DNA of 64,000 bases from Caenorhabditis elegans. Its lineage: Eukaryota; Nematoda; Chromadorea; Rhabditida; Rhabditidae. Location: positions 12,400,001 through 12,464,000 of the forward strand of contig NC_003279.8 in assembly GCF_000002985.6 (NCBI RefSeq), in the 5' to 3' direction. The notes below the pieces were generated by a model, which did no database searches, had not been told where the DNA came from, and saw only the letters and a program-made list of their open reading frames with translations. Positions within the stretch are counted from its first letter, which is position 1. Every line of letters starts with the position of its first letter. Below are positions 11,858 through 24,200 of the stretch, one piece after another. The position numbers were made by a program, and so were the translations under genes.

Positions 11858-12158
11858 TCGGCATTTGGGTCTAGCGGTCACCCAAATGTGGCCCAAAAAT
11901 ATTAACTTCGATTCGAAGTTGGCAAAATTTGGGAAAAACTTGAATTCAGGCTACACCAAAGTTTAACCTTTTCAAAAGTTTCAGATTCGCCCAACTCTTG
12001 CCAAACTTCTACCCAAGTTTGACACAAAACAAGAAAAGATTTGGGCAACTTTTTAGGCCAACTTTTTAGGCCAACTTTTGCCCAAGTTTAGGGAACTTCT
12101 TATTCAAGTTAATATTATTTGGGCCAAACTTGGGCAAGAAGCTAGAGTCAAATGCCGA
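11858..12158. repeat. Foldback element, same family as 7988-8324
   Basis: Ends are inverted: the left starts TCGGCATTTGGGTCTAGC and the right ends GCTAGAGTCAAATGCCGA. The interior is built of TTGGGCAA / TTGCCCAA motifs like the element inside the DUF288 intron. Confidence 0.8.
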
Positions 12159-12397
12159 GTATGTACTAGGATTGGCAAACCGGACGTTCGGTTTTTCATT
12201 GATCATTTTTTGAGTTATCAGTGTTTACTATTTCTGAAAAAAAAGGGCCAAAGTATTGTAGAAAAGACCAAAATCATAGGAACTGTCAAAACATCATTGA
12301 GCAAAATCTATAACACCCCAAAAACAGGAAGCGTAATAAGAGACAAAGTTTGTAAAATCACCAATTATTTCAGAATAGCTATAGCTATAAAACAGAT

Positions 12398-12760
12398 CAG
12401 GGGTGTGCGGCAAGTCTCTAAATTTGCCGAGCCCGGCAAATTCGGCAAATCACTTTTTCCAATATTTGTCGAGCACTGCAAATTCGGCAAATTCGGCAAA
12501 TTTGCCGTGCCAAACAAACTCCGAAAAATGTGATATTTTTGATGTATTTTGGAGCACCAAAACTACTGAATTCTTAGCACACATTTGGTTTCTGAATAAG
12601 TTCCGTATAGTTTGTCTGCTTAAAAATAAAAATAACTCAATTTTGTGTCATTTTTCTAAAATGTTGGAGACAAAATCAATAATTTCGATCAAAATTGTAT
12701 TTTCAAATGTTTGATGTGTGCGGTAAACGGCAAATTCGGCAAATTTGCCGCACGCCCCTG
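12398..12760. mobile_element. hAT-like MITE with CAGGGGTGTGCGGCAA ends
   Basis: Terminal inverted repeats CAGGGGTGTGCGGCAA / TTGCCGCACGCCCCTG enclose stacked AAATTCGGC units and an AT-rich centre. The CAGGG terminus is typical of hAT elements. The same family is inserted at 24575-25018. No clear target duplication is visible here. Confidence 0.82.
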
Positions 12761-13808
12761 GTGTGTCCATTAATAAATGATGATAGTTTTTTGTGACATA
12801 CATATTTCGCTTCCTCAGCGCACACAAATCACAACTCCTCTGCAGCTTGCAGATTAAACTTGCAGAAGAGGAAGAATTCAGACGACACCAACCTGCATGT
12901 AAAGATCAAATTGCGATATGCAAACGTCATTCTGTCGGGCCGACCTACTTAAGAGCGCACTTTCTTTTTTTTAAATTTACTGGGTTTCAAGCTAAGTTCC
13001 CGACCTGACGAAGAAATCACCACAATTCTAAAGACACAGGGCTTTTCATTTTAAGGCCACATTGGTTTTTCGTCTCAAATTCATGAACAGTTTCATATGT
13101 ATCATCATCATCCAGAAAATTTGCTTATTCTAAGTCTCCACACAAATTTCAGCGGCGGAACTCAACTCTGACTCCCTGAAAACGAGGTCTGAAATATTTT
13201 CAGTGAATAGTTAAACAAGTTTGGAGGCCTGCTATATGTACTTAAAGATAACAAATATAGTGCGTATATTATTTGAACATTTGAACATTATTTGAATTTT
13301 TTATTTAAACACCATAACTCCATTTTCATACTTCGGCTGGTGGATGAGTTACTCATCAAAAAATCAGTCAGCAGTATTTCACCGGGACATTTGGGAGACT
13401 CACGTTCACCGATGAAATTTGTTTGATTTTTGTTTTTGTAGATGCAGATCTAATTGATTGAATAATGACTTTAACCATACAAGCTGGACAAAGCTGAAAT
13501 TTGCATTTCCCTGAACATCTGAATTGTCAGAATAATTTTTTGGATTTTCAAACACACAAATCAGAAAACACGAAATTTACACGACCCTTTCTCAAAAAAT
13601 GATTTCATCTTTCTAGACGGGGTTTCGATAGCTGTTTCTTTTATCGGAAAGACCATCGTTTATAATACATCCATTCATCCGTTTGTATTTTACTTCCCTT
13701 TTCATACCGGAGTCGTTCTAATTTCTTCTATTTGGTGATTATAGCCGTAGGTCATTATTGGAATTTTTTTTTAAAAGATTTACTAACATTCCGTTTCAAA
13801 TTTCAGAA
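12761..13808. other. 1 kb spacer upstream of GT92 gene
   Basis: No gene supported. The TTTCAG at 13801-13806, two bases before the GT92 ATG, is a probable trans-splice acceptor conserved in the inverted paralog. Confidence 0.4.
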
Positions 13809-15745
13809 ATGAAGATTAGAAAAACTTTGACTCTTTTTGTTGCACTATCTTCCATTTTTTACTTATTTTATTTGGTCAACTCGGTTGTAGAGCAAATTCA
13901 ACAGTTGGCTAATTTCCTTGAAAGGTGGGTATAACTGTTATGGAAGATTTTTAAAATGACAAATTTCAGCGAAAAAAAAATCGACGCTTCATTTGCTATC
14001 AAGTTTTATCATTTTGCGTATGTAGATTACAGGTTAGTGATTCATTTCAATTTAACGAACATCAGAATTCGAAAGTACAAAATATATTGCGTGCCAAAAA
14101 AGCAAGCTTCGTTTAAAAAAGGACGATCCTATCTTGAAGCTGAGAGCCAGGTTTACTGCCTGGTGATCCTCCCATAGGGTTGAAATTAAGGCCAAGTCCC
14201 GCCCGGGGGACTGTTGCCGAAACTCCAGGCCTCATTGTCTGCTTTTAGACCCCATCCTTAAATTTTAAACAACATTCAGGTATGACTCTCCACGTCTTCG
14301 AATTTTCGCTCTCAATCCCTGCATCTCCAAGAAAAATTTCTTATCGGTTGATATATTTTACAAAGGAGTAGAATCTCCTACAAAACTGAAAGTATTCGGA
14401 AAGTCCCTAGAAGAATCGTGTCCATCTTCCTATGAACCTGCTAAGCCATGCTTTTATGTGGCTTATACATTTTTCGCAAATCTCAACTTGAATGGTAGAT
14501 TGGAGAAGGTAACAATCAACTTGGGCGGCAGAAAAGTAAATTTAACTGTCGAGGAAGTTCATAAAAAAGTTGAAAAAGGACTAACAATGTGCGTACTACC
14601 TGTTTATTATTACTCTCAATGGCAGAATATTGTGCTGTATATAGAAGCTTGGAGGGCTCACGGAACATCTAGGTTTATTGTTTTCTTCCATTCAGCTACA
14701 AAGGATACATGGAAAGTTTTGGAGTATTATAGAAACTTGGTAGGTTAGAAATACACATAGCTCATGAAGACTGGAGTTCCAGGGAATTATCGAAATCCGA
14801 CCTTGGCCTAATTTCGGAAATCTCCCATCGGAAATTGCCGATAAATATCCAAAAATTGACAACAGTGTGTACATTTTCTCTTATTTTTTGGCTTTGAACC
14901 TGTGTATTCTTGACATTAAAACTACTATCGGATCAGTTGCGGATTTTGATGAAGTTATGGTACCTCACAATGGTACAATGTTGGAATATGCATCAAAGGA
15001 AATGACTGGAACAAATGTTGGAGCATTATTATTTAAGAATTCCTACGTTTCACTGGAACCCAGCATTTATGACAATGGATTTTCTGGAGTCTTGAAGCCA
15101 GTGTTCCTAGATGGTATGGGCCCTCCGAAGGTATGGTTTTTTCGCCTACATGTCTCACAAAAATATGAAGTGTAAAATTATATTTCAGTACGTTTTCAAT
15201 GCCTCTGTAATTGACATTGGTCAAGTTCATTGGGTTCGAAGTTTCATGGATTCTACAAAACATACTAAAGTTGTGAGTTATTGTGAGCATAAAATTAAAT
15301 TCAAAAGTATGTTATGTTCACTTTGAGTTCAGTCCGATGGTACACTGTTGCATCATCGTTTTGATGCAAAATGGAAAAGAGGAGAGGAAGTGGAAAAACT
15401 GTTCACATACTTCCCTAATAACACTTTAGAGCACGTTGCGAGTATGCAAAAGACTGTGAGTTGTTGTTTTCAACGTGAGGGCTAATGGTAATCTGCATTT
15501 TTTTTTCAGGCTATGACAATATTCAATGGATCGCTTCCCTTTTTTTCACTTGATTTAATCAATGGTGTAAACAATTGCGTTCTGCAAATGTAAGTTTGAC
15601 TCAAAGTATATTTAAAAAATAACCTAATTTTTTTCTCTTCAGGGAAAAACCAAATACTTGTGTAAGTACTGGTGGAATGTGTAGAGATCATATGGATAAA
15701 ATGGCCGAATGGGTTTATGATAAAACTGAAAACGTTTTTGTATAA
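13809..15745 (+). CDS. GT92 (DUF23) glycosyltransferase, 458 aa
   Basis: Complete member of glycosyltransferase family 92, a type II membrane protein predicted to act in the Golgi. Exons are 13809-13924, 13970-14032, 14280-14739, 14783-15130, 15189-15272, 15333-15455, 15510-15589 and 15643-15745; phases close to 459 codons. An N-terminal signal anchor (LFVALSSIFYLFYLV) precedes a short stem. The core contains VLPVYYYSQWQNIVLYIEAWR, RPWPNF, the DFDEVMVPHNGT acidic segment (the usual metal-binding position of the family) and a C terminus ending DKTENVFV. Intron 2 (247 nt) holds a short GC-rich repeat. An AATAAA lies about 35 nt after the stop. It is an inverted close paralog of the gene at the left edge of the window. 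Confidence 0.9.
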
Positions 15746-16047
15746 TTCTGTGAATTTTATTTTTCACTCTTATTGCCAAATAAAAAACAATACAATTTTC
15801 TAAGTATAAACTTTGTTAAACATTTAACATGATAAAAATCCGTATTTCAAAACAAATAACGCCTGTTGAACCCTTTGTAAGACTGGCACATTCACCGCCA
15901 AACGACACAGGTGTGTTCTATCGCTGTAACTCCTAGGTCAGGCATTTCGGCAAGACGTAAAACCACATTTCAGTGTTTGCCGGAATTCCTGCAAAGCGAA
16001 CGGCCAGCCAAGCAGCCAACACTATAGTTCGCGAAATGATATCATAG

Positions 16048-16513
16048 CAGGGGGTGGGCGGCAATTTTTTTTCTGTCGCCAAGTTCTTCAAATCGGCAAT
16101 TTGCCGGTTTGCCGATTTGCTGGAAATTTTCAAAACTGGCAATTTGTCGTATTGTCCTTTGCGGATTATCAATTTGCCGGAAATGTTTAGAGAAATTTTT
16201 TATAAGACGGAAAATGAAACTGTGCCTTTTGAATTTTTTTCTTGTTTTCTTTTAATATTTTCATAGAATTTTCTTCCTTTTCAAAATAGATGTAGGAACA
16301 TTCACAGGATGCGTACAATTTTGCCAATTGAAATTGATTCATTTTGCCGATTGAGAATTCTGAAATTTCCAAAAAAAAAGTGCAAAAATTTTCGGTAGTT
16401 GCCTTTTTTCCGGAAAATTCGGCAAAATTTTCCGGCTTGTCGATTTGCCGGAAATTTCAATTCCGGCAATTTGCCGATTTGTCGAAAAAAAACATCGTTT
16501 ACCGTCCACCCTC
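16048..16513. mobile_element. GCAAATT-type MITE
   Basis: Begins CAGGGGGTGGGCGGCAATT and ends ACCGTCCACCCTCG, an imperfect inverted repeat with many GGCAATTTGCCG palindromes. The interior matches the copies at 9858 and 43868. Confidence 0.8.
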
Positions 16514-17385
16514 GTATTGCAAAACAAGAGATTTTTTATTTTGAGTTTCTGTAAAGTTTAAATGATAAGGCTTTTCTTTCAATGAATCTGATAATTATGT
16601 TATGTTATGCCTCGGATGGGAGTAAAGTCACAATCGCAACAGGGCGATTGACGATAACAGCTGTCGAATGGAGTATGTGTGACTTTAACTACGGCTACAT
16701 CTCTGTACTTGCACTCGGAATGTGACGAGGGCAAAGAGATTCGGAAATTCTCGAGCGAGACCAACCTAGATATATGGAGAATTCTTGGTAATGTGGGACC
16801 GCAAAAAAAATTATTAAAAATTATTTTAAAAAAATATTTTTATTGTAGTTATTGTCTTCCTTTTGACAAAAAAATCGTGCGGCGCATTTGCAATTTAAAC
16901 TTCAACTTTGTCCAGCTTGGCGGGTAAAATTCCTCATCAGTAAAATTGCAATTTGTAGTATTTTCGAGTGACTATGTACTGTGTGATAAATGCAGGATTC
17001 AATAAAATTTTTTGTACGATTTTTTTTCAAATATTGTTGATTTTTCTGTTGATTGTTGTTGATTGTTTGAATTTTCCGAATCAATATTTACGTTCTATTC
17101 GAAATACTGAAGTTAATGTCAAACGTTTTTTGAGTAGCGTTTTTGATTTATGTGATTAACGAATGTAGATTATGCACAGTTTATTGAGTTCAAACCGTCT
17201 GAAAGAGTCAGGAAAAGATAGGAATCTATAAACTAACTAACTTGCTGATTCGGGGGTCGTCTTCCAATTTACTCGATACAATCTTTGAACCTCCAAACAA
17301 TCCTCAAACAGCATACCAACGTATTGCAAAACCCTCGAATCCATTCGACATTTGAGTTCAGCGCCTTCACGAAAATCTCTCGATA
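16514..17385. other. Spacer upstream of NHR gene, with conserved motif
   Basis: No gene supported. At 17255-17279 there is a GGTCGTCTTCCAATTT-ACTCGATAC block. It matches a block at 42207-42236 upstream of the paralogous NHR gene and one at 38779-38809 upstream of an NHR relic. It is a candidate promoter element. Confidence 0.5.
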
Positions 17386-18759
17386 ATGACCATCATATGT
17401 GAGTTCCGTTTTGGCTTTTATTTTCCGAATCAACTTAAAATTATATTTTTTTTCCAGTAACTGATCCAGTGTGTCCAGTTTGTGAATTCCCTTCTAATGT
17501 GGAACTCCACTTCGGTGGCCTAGTCTGCGGAGCATGTGCTGCTTTCTTCCGGAGAACAGTTTCACTGAACATCCGTTACTTATGTGAAAAGAAAAATCAA
17601 TGCAAGGGAAAGAGAAAGAATTGCAGAGCTTGTAGATTTGATTATTGTGTGAAAATTGCTGGAATGAAAAGAAACTGTTAGTTTTATAGTTGTTTGCTTG
17701 AACTTAACAACAAAAAAAGTTTTTTAGTAGTAAGACAGAGAAAAAATTCAACAAACACCCCAATGTACATATTGAACAGAAGAAAAGATTCCGGAAATGA
17801 AGAAGTCGTCAGAGGTATGTTAAAACGTATGTATGTATGTATTTTTAACTCAATAGTTTTCCAGGTTTTGTGACATCAACCCAATCTAAATGGGCACAAC
17901 ATTCGAGAAAGTCATCTATGAGTCCTAACAAAGAAGCTGAAAAAGATGTTAGCAAGATATTGAAAATAAGTCATGGGAGGCTTTTAAAGTATTACATATA
18001 TCAAATCACACAAGGTAAATGGGTTAATATGGTAATAATAAATTATCTGAAAAATCTATTTATTTATACAATTACAGAATACATTGAATATAAAATCAGT
18101 AGAGGAATTTTTGGAAATCACTAGTATTCACAATAAACTAGCAGCTGAAATATGTAAAACTTGTCCTGGAGTCGATCTACTTGATAATGAGGATATTTTG
18201 ACTATACGGAAATATTTTCAATTTTCCAATGTTTGGATTGAATCTGCATGGAATTATTTGATGTCAGCAGATAAACATGTTCAAATTGATGACTCGGAAC
18301 TTGACTTGTAAGTGATAACAATATTAGTGTATGTAGTTATTATATGATATTTTCCAGAACACTGCTTAAATTCATTAACCAAGTAAAATCAACGCTGCTT
18401 GTCTCACTTTCCCAGCTGAAATTCAATACTATCGAGTTTGCAGCATTCAAATCAATTTGCATCTGGAAATTGGTGTATCATGGGACAAGCCGAGCCATGA
18501 AAATTATTGCACAAGAACATTATGAAGGTGTTGCAAAAGCTTTGAACGATTATTATCAGGTATATTCTCAAGGTATAATTAAAAATTTAACTTATACAGA
18601 TAATTTTAGACTTACACATCTATGAAGAAATCACGCTACTTGCAATTTTGATTTTTGTGAGTTTGATCAGACAAAATATCATAGTTTTATTTGAATTATT
18701 TCTAGCAAATTTATCATGACATGGCAAAACTTTATGTGCATTTGGGGCTTCCATTCTAA
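17386..18759 (+). CDS. Nuclear hormone receptor (supplementary nematode NHR), 342 aa
   Basis: Ligand-regulated nuclear transcription factor of the HNF4-derived nematode expansion. Exons are 17386-17398, 17458-17676, 17728-17814, 17865-18031, 18078-18307, 18358-18559, 18600-18656 and 18706-18759; phases close to 343 codons. The DNA-binding domain has two Cys4 fingers: CPVC...[12 protein letters not shown], then C-x5-C...[15 protein letters not shown]. The ligand-binding domain includes the [19 protein letters not shown] and [20 protein letters not shown] helices and ends in an AF-2-like [14 protein letters not shown]. Exon 7 must start at 18600: the next AG, ten bases on, gives a premature stop, although it corresponds to the acceptor used in the paralog at 42.3 kb. 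The tiny first exon makes the start less sure. Confidence 0.9.
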
Positions 18760-19257
18760 ATTTTTTGAAACTTTTCTGAATCTCAATAAACATTTGAAAT
18801 GAATTAGCACTCTAAATTTCAAATTCAAAATTCAGCTTTTCAATCAGAAACGTGCCGATTTGAAGCCAATTCATTCCGTAGCGAGATGTATCGAAAGATA
18901 GCCGTGCCTTATCGAGTCACACTTGGATCACAGTACAGACAGGGTGGGGGACATGGTTATCTGCATCTATCTCTGAAATAAAAATCGGAACATGACAAGG
19001 AAGTATAGCTGGAAGGGATAAAATATGATCAGTTCAATGTAGTCTCAAGGACTTAAAAAAATGTTCCAAAAATTTTTAATGGCGGTTTAAAATTTCAAAA
19101 AAAAAAACGCACATTTTAGCTAAAATCTCAAACTTTAGCATGTTAACATGCTAATATGGGCAAAAAAAGTCACATAAAGTTTTCAAAATGGTTAACATTT
19201 TTGGGGCAGGTATACATCACAAGGAATTGAACATGTTTTTGAAATATCAACAAATTA
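18760..19257. other. Spacer downstream of NHR gene
   Basis: No gene seen. A block at ~18875-18930 resembles sequence at 4935-5050. Confidence 0.35.
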
Positions 19258-20581
19258 TATATATATACTCGGCATTTTGCCACAGAGTTCACTCGCACTT
19301 CTACAGTCTCCCCTCGCACATCGTCGCACTTCTTCGTACTTTGTCGCTCTTTATTAGGGTTTACGCTTGTCGCTCTAATTTCCCGCGCGCTTCTTCGCTC
19401 ATTCTCGGAGATTGCCGCAGATTGTCGCAGATCTTCGCGCTTTGTCGCACTCTGCCATAAAACACCAAATTTTCGATCATATTTCGCACTTTGCTGCTTC
19501 TATAACTCACGTATACTTGAATGTGGAGTACCGAAACCTGTGACATTGCTTTTTTAGACCCATAATGGAACAAAACTATCGCATTTTGTTATTAGACGTT
19601 TTGAGAATAGAATTTCTCCAAAAAATAGTTATGACGATACAAACCTTTCGAAAAAAGACATATTTTCAGCTAAAATCGCTCATTTTGCCAACTTGTTAGT
19701 TTTAGTGATTCACCAAAAAATAAGCAACAAAATATTTTAAAATTTGAAAAAAATTGAAAGTCGTCCAGTCACCAGGGATTACAATTTTGACTGTATTATT
19801 TCCAGTTACTCAAAAAAGTTTGAGAACGATACCCTTTGTTCTAACTCGACGTGTGTAGAAACCTAAAGACTATCTGGTAATTGGTTTAAAAACAACATTC
19901 GATATTACCAAATGTTCTAACGTTTAATTAGTTCGGCATACGACTTTTCTAGAATTTCGATTTTGTCAGAAAAATTAGTAATCTTATTATCTAGGCACCC
20001 TTGTATGTATCTGTATGTTGAAGAAATCTCTTTCGGAGAAGCTTTGCAATAACCTATTTAGTACTCGACGAGTGTTGGATGAAATTTCAATTATTTATTT
20101 GATTACCTCCTTAGCAACAAAAAACAACCACTTAATACTGTAATTTTGAAGTCGTTTTAAAGTTTGAATAACACTAAATCAACATAGAATAATCAAGACA
20201 GCACGGACTTTGTTTCTTCTTGATGCATATTGCATGAAAGTTTTCTCGCGCGCGACCAGTTTAGCTCAACAGGTAAGGATCCCAACTTCAGAATCAAAAA
20301 TAGCAGTAAGTTCAACTCCCACAGAAAACACAACAGTATGCGATGAGGTGCGAAGAAGTTCGAAGAAGTGCGACGATGAGCGACAGTCAGCGCTGAGATA
20401 CTGCGGACGCGTCTCCTCTTTTTAATTTTTTTGCTTGGCTCCATCGCACTTCGTCACACATCGTCGCACTTCTACAGTCTCCCCTCGCACTTTGTCAGAG
20501 TTCATACAGAGTTCAGATCTTTCTGTGGAAGTGCGAGTGGAGACTGTAGAAGTGCGAGGGAACTCTGTGGCGAAATGCCGA

Positions 20582-20594
<13 letters not shown>
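19258..20594. mobile_element. Large foldback element with TCGCACTT-rich arms
   Basis: The left end reads ATATACTCGGCATTTTGCCAC followed by CACTTCTACAGTCTCC. The right end is the reverse complement (GGAGACTGTAGAAGTGCGAG... ATGCCGAGTATAT). The arms are packed with TCGCACTT / AAGTGCGA units; the right arm also has an inner copy in direct orientation (~20464-20490), so it can form nested hairpins. No transposase is seen inside. A tRNA-like segment lies near the right arm. Confidence 0.75.
20255..20326 (+). other. tRNA-like / SINE-like segment
   Basis: Box A TAGCTCAACAGG at 20262-20273 fits the Pol III consensus TRGCNNARYNGG exactly. Box B-like AGTTCAACTCC at 20309-20319 matches 9 of 11 positions, at tRNA-like spacing. 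The acceptor and T stems do not pair well, so this is a degenerate tRNA or a tRNA-derived repeat head rather than a working tRNA gene. Confidence 0.35.

Positions 20595-20622
<28 letters not shown>
20583..20622. repeat. (TA)n microsatellite
   Basis: About 20 uninterrupted TA units directly at the right end of the foldback element. Confidence 0.95.
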
Positions 20623-20627
<5 letters not shown>

Positions 20628-21027
20628 AGTTAATAATAGTGTTGTTGCGTTACTCGGTTCTATCAATTTGTATTCATTAGGTGTCTCACAGAATTCATAC
20701 ACCGTCGATATTCCCATTAACAGTAAAAGCAGCCTTTGTGCATTATCAATTTCTATAGACAATTGTGTTCATGCTGGGCAAATAAATGGTTGTGCTTTGT
20801 GTTATAGTTCAATTTTCGTTGTCAACAGGAAATATCACAAGGCTGTACAGTTGTATGAATTTCTGGAAATTTTTTCAAAAAATAAATTTGTTGAGAACGG
20901 TGAACTTGGCTTCATGATTTTGTGAGCTCTCAGGCAAAACGTATTTGGCTGAAACGAAAATCGGCACTTTGAAGCCGTTCCTTGGCAGAAAAATTTACCA
21001 GAAACCCCGCTGACTACTTATGGTGCC
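20623..21027. other. Spacer between foldback and telomere-like tract
   Basis: An open stretch runs through here in one frame, but it is continuous with low-complexity TA repeat translation and resembles no known family. No gene is called. Confidence 0.35.
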
Positions 21028-21073
21028 TAGGCTTAGGCTTAGGCTTAGGCTTAGGCTGAGGTTAGGCTCAGGC
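21028..21073 (+). repeat. Interstitial telomere-like repeat (TTAGGC)n
   Basis: Four exact TTAGGC units, then degenerate units (TGAGG, TTAGGC, TCAGGC). TTAGGC is the nematode telomere repeat; short internal tracts are common on Caenorhabditis arms. Confidence 0.9.
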
Positions 21074-21238
21074 TGGGCGGGGCGGTAGAGAAAGAGAGAA
21101 ACAAGAAATTCCTAGACGAATTGTGTTCAAGCTGATTAAACAACACTCCCGAATAGGGTTTAACGCTGTGTAGTTCGATCTTTTGTGGATAAAATTCGCG
21201 AAGAGCACGGAGCTACACTCCTCCAAAATTTATTTAAT

Positions 21239-24200
21239 ATGAATGTTACGGCTAAGCGATCGGATCTTCAAGGACTACGTGGTTTTGCTATAGTGGCAGT
21301 GCTGGGCTTTCATTTTTATCCAGAAATTGTACCAAATGGGTATCTAGGAGTTGATCAGTGAGTTTTTTGTTCGAAGAGCACTGAAAGCCCCCTTTCCAAA
21401 AGTAAAGGATTAATAGATTGACAGCCCTTTTTGCTCAGCTTTCTAAAAAAAAAAATCTAAATTCCAGATTCTTTGTTCTCTCCGGCTTTCTCATGTGCAT
21501 GCTTCTCAAACGAGTCGAAACACAACCCACCTGTACCCTTATCACCTTATTCTACTCAAAAAGGTTCAAAAGAATCCTCCCACTATATCTCTTCACAATC
21601 CTTCTCTCCATGATCTCCCTCTATTCAGTCTTCCCGGACACAATAGCTGAGTTTAACAAAAATTCTGCACTAGGAGCTCTTCTTTTTGTGTCGAACACTG
21701 CGAAATCTAAAGAAGACGATTATTTCGTGCAGTTGACCAAGGCAATGGACATTTTCACCCATACATGGAGCTTGTCCGTTGAAGTCCAATTTTATTTTTT
21801 GGTTCCTGTGGTATTTCTAGTGGCTTTGAGACTACCAGAGAAACTTCAAGTCGGTTTTTATATAGTTTTAGGTATATTTTTCTCGTTAAGCTAGTTTTAG
21901 TAAGATTCCATAGCTTCAGGTATCTGCTCCTACGCATTCTTCTACATCTCTCAGGATTTCATAGCATTCAACAATGTATTTGCAAGAATCTGGCAATTTT
22001 TGGTTGGTAAGTCAGTCGGCTACTGTGTAACATTATGTCGCAATTCATGCTTGTCCACAAAATGAAATGACAATGTTGATACAGCTGGTAACATAAAATA
22101 CGAATAGTACAATTGTTTGACTCCTACGCCTAGGAAAATTTTAGGAAACTGGTAGAATACCATCGCCACTGTCAAGGTCCGTAAGATTTCTCTAAAATCT
22201 AAAATTCCCAGATTTTTGATGATTTTTAATGTGACTAGACAAACATAGCTAGGCAAACATGGAAAAAGCTCGGCCAACCAGATCAAACTTTTTTTTCCAC
22301 GGCTCAAGATTTCATTTGAAAATTCAATCTACATATAAGCTCAAACATTTTTCCTGTGGTACACGAGAATACCGTACTCCTTTGAATTCATGAACCTGTA
22401 GGCACAGAAAATCTTATTCCAGGCATGATAGTCTACACCATTGGCCTGCCAAATCCTCAATACCAAGTTATTAATCAAGATATCGAGGAGTGTGAAAACT
22501 TAATTGATAGTGAAGAAGTACCTGAAACTCCCTGCAATATGTATTCTTACTTCTTACTATTGGGACTGTTCACCGTCGCCGCCTTTCCTCTGAAGCTTCA
22601 TCCCCTAATTGTCAGGTACCCTCATAATTATGACGTCACACTTGTTGCGCTAACAACAAATCCCTTATTGGTACTTGTGTATTACATGCCCTCATTTTTA
22701 TAGTAATTTTTTAAGTTGTGCAAAATAAAAACGTGAACCACACTTTTGTATTTTTAGGCTTAGGAAATAAAATTTCCTAAGCCTAAAGAGGAAAAATGTA
22801 TATTACGTTTATTTTAATTGGAGAAATTACTTATGTTTAATTTAATTTGAAAATGAGGGCATGTAATACACAAGTACCCCCTTATTCCAGGCCCCTTGTC
22901 ACAGTTGGAACAGGGTCATTTATTCTAATTTCTGAAGGAAATTTCTTAGTATCAAATAAACTTATATCATACATTGGAGATATATCATATGCCCTTTATC
23001 TGCTCCACTGGCCTATCTACTCTTATTGGAAGCTCAATTGGGTTCAATATGATCAATTATTGATTTTTGTGCTGCTTTCCTCTATTATTCTCGCTGTAAT
23101 CGTCCATGAAACTTTTGAGAAGTGGTATTTAAACTTATCATCTACAAGTGTCGGACTTCTCGTTGTACTGCTATTCGCGTCAAATGTGATTCTGATCGAA
23201 AAGGATAAATTTCTCCCACCAGTTGATCGATTCACCTGGAACAATATGACTCCAGAGGAGGCGAACCATCAGTGGAATCTGAGAGATCAGGGAAACCTTC
23301 ACGTGCCTTATTGCAGGTATGAAAGAGGAGGTCCGTTTGGCTGGTGCAACCACACGGTAGCTATTTAGCAATTTAATATTCTGACGGAAAACCTTATTTA
23401 GGGGCTTGCTGGAAAGTATAAGATTGTCGTGATTGGGAATAGTTGGACGGCGAACCAGGGATCCATTATTCATGAGGAATGTGGGAATAAAGCGAGTGGG
23501 ATTCTACAAGGGAGTATTCCAAGTAAGCCCTCCGCTAACTCCAAAACTTAACTCACTCAAGGAGCATGTAATTTCAGCATGTGAAATCCTATACCCGACC
23601 CAGGACAATCTGGCTTGCAAGCAATATTATGACAGTTTTGTAGAAAGAATTCAACAGGAGACGCCAGATTACTTATTTCTAGTTTCCAGGTACATTTATT
23701 GACAAAGCTTTCCACACACATTTAATTTTTCATTCCAGATACATATCCGTCGGCGATCCGTTTCCAGCAAACGTTACAAGCTTCGAGGAAGATCCGGTAT
23801 ATCAAATTATGAAATGGCAAATGCTCCGGTTGAGCTCAAGTACAAAAAAGAGGATTTTTATTTTGGATGCCGTGCCAAGAGTGAATACTAAGTTGATTGA
23901 TAGGATTGCATCTTGGGTGAAGGATGGAGTGGATCCGGTAGAGATTGATGTAAGACTGCATCAAATGACTACATGCTAATTTGGAGCTTTTAACTATATC
24001 TGAAAAACTTCAGTCCAGGCTCAGGATTATTGTAGCATTACTTCAAACAACTAGCCACTAGGACTATAACTAGGACTATCTAGGCCTATCTAGGACCATA
24101 ACAAGAATACCGAGTTACCCCCGCTCAACACTAGTTTCTTCCAGAACCGTCTTGGTCAATCAAAGGATAATCTCATCGACCCAGAAACCTATCAACTAGC

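Noticed and set aside
19188-19460. Open frame rich in TCGCACTT-encoded residues
   Set aside because: It lies in the arm of a foldback repeat and its translation is repetitive; no family similarity or splice context.
20431-20925. 164-codon open frame running through the (TA)n tract
   Set aside because: It translates microsatellite sequence (alternating Tyr-Ile) and foldback arm; the remaining part matches nothing known.
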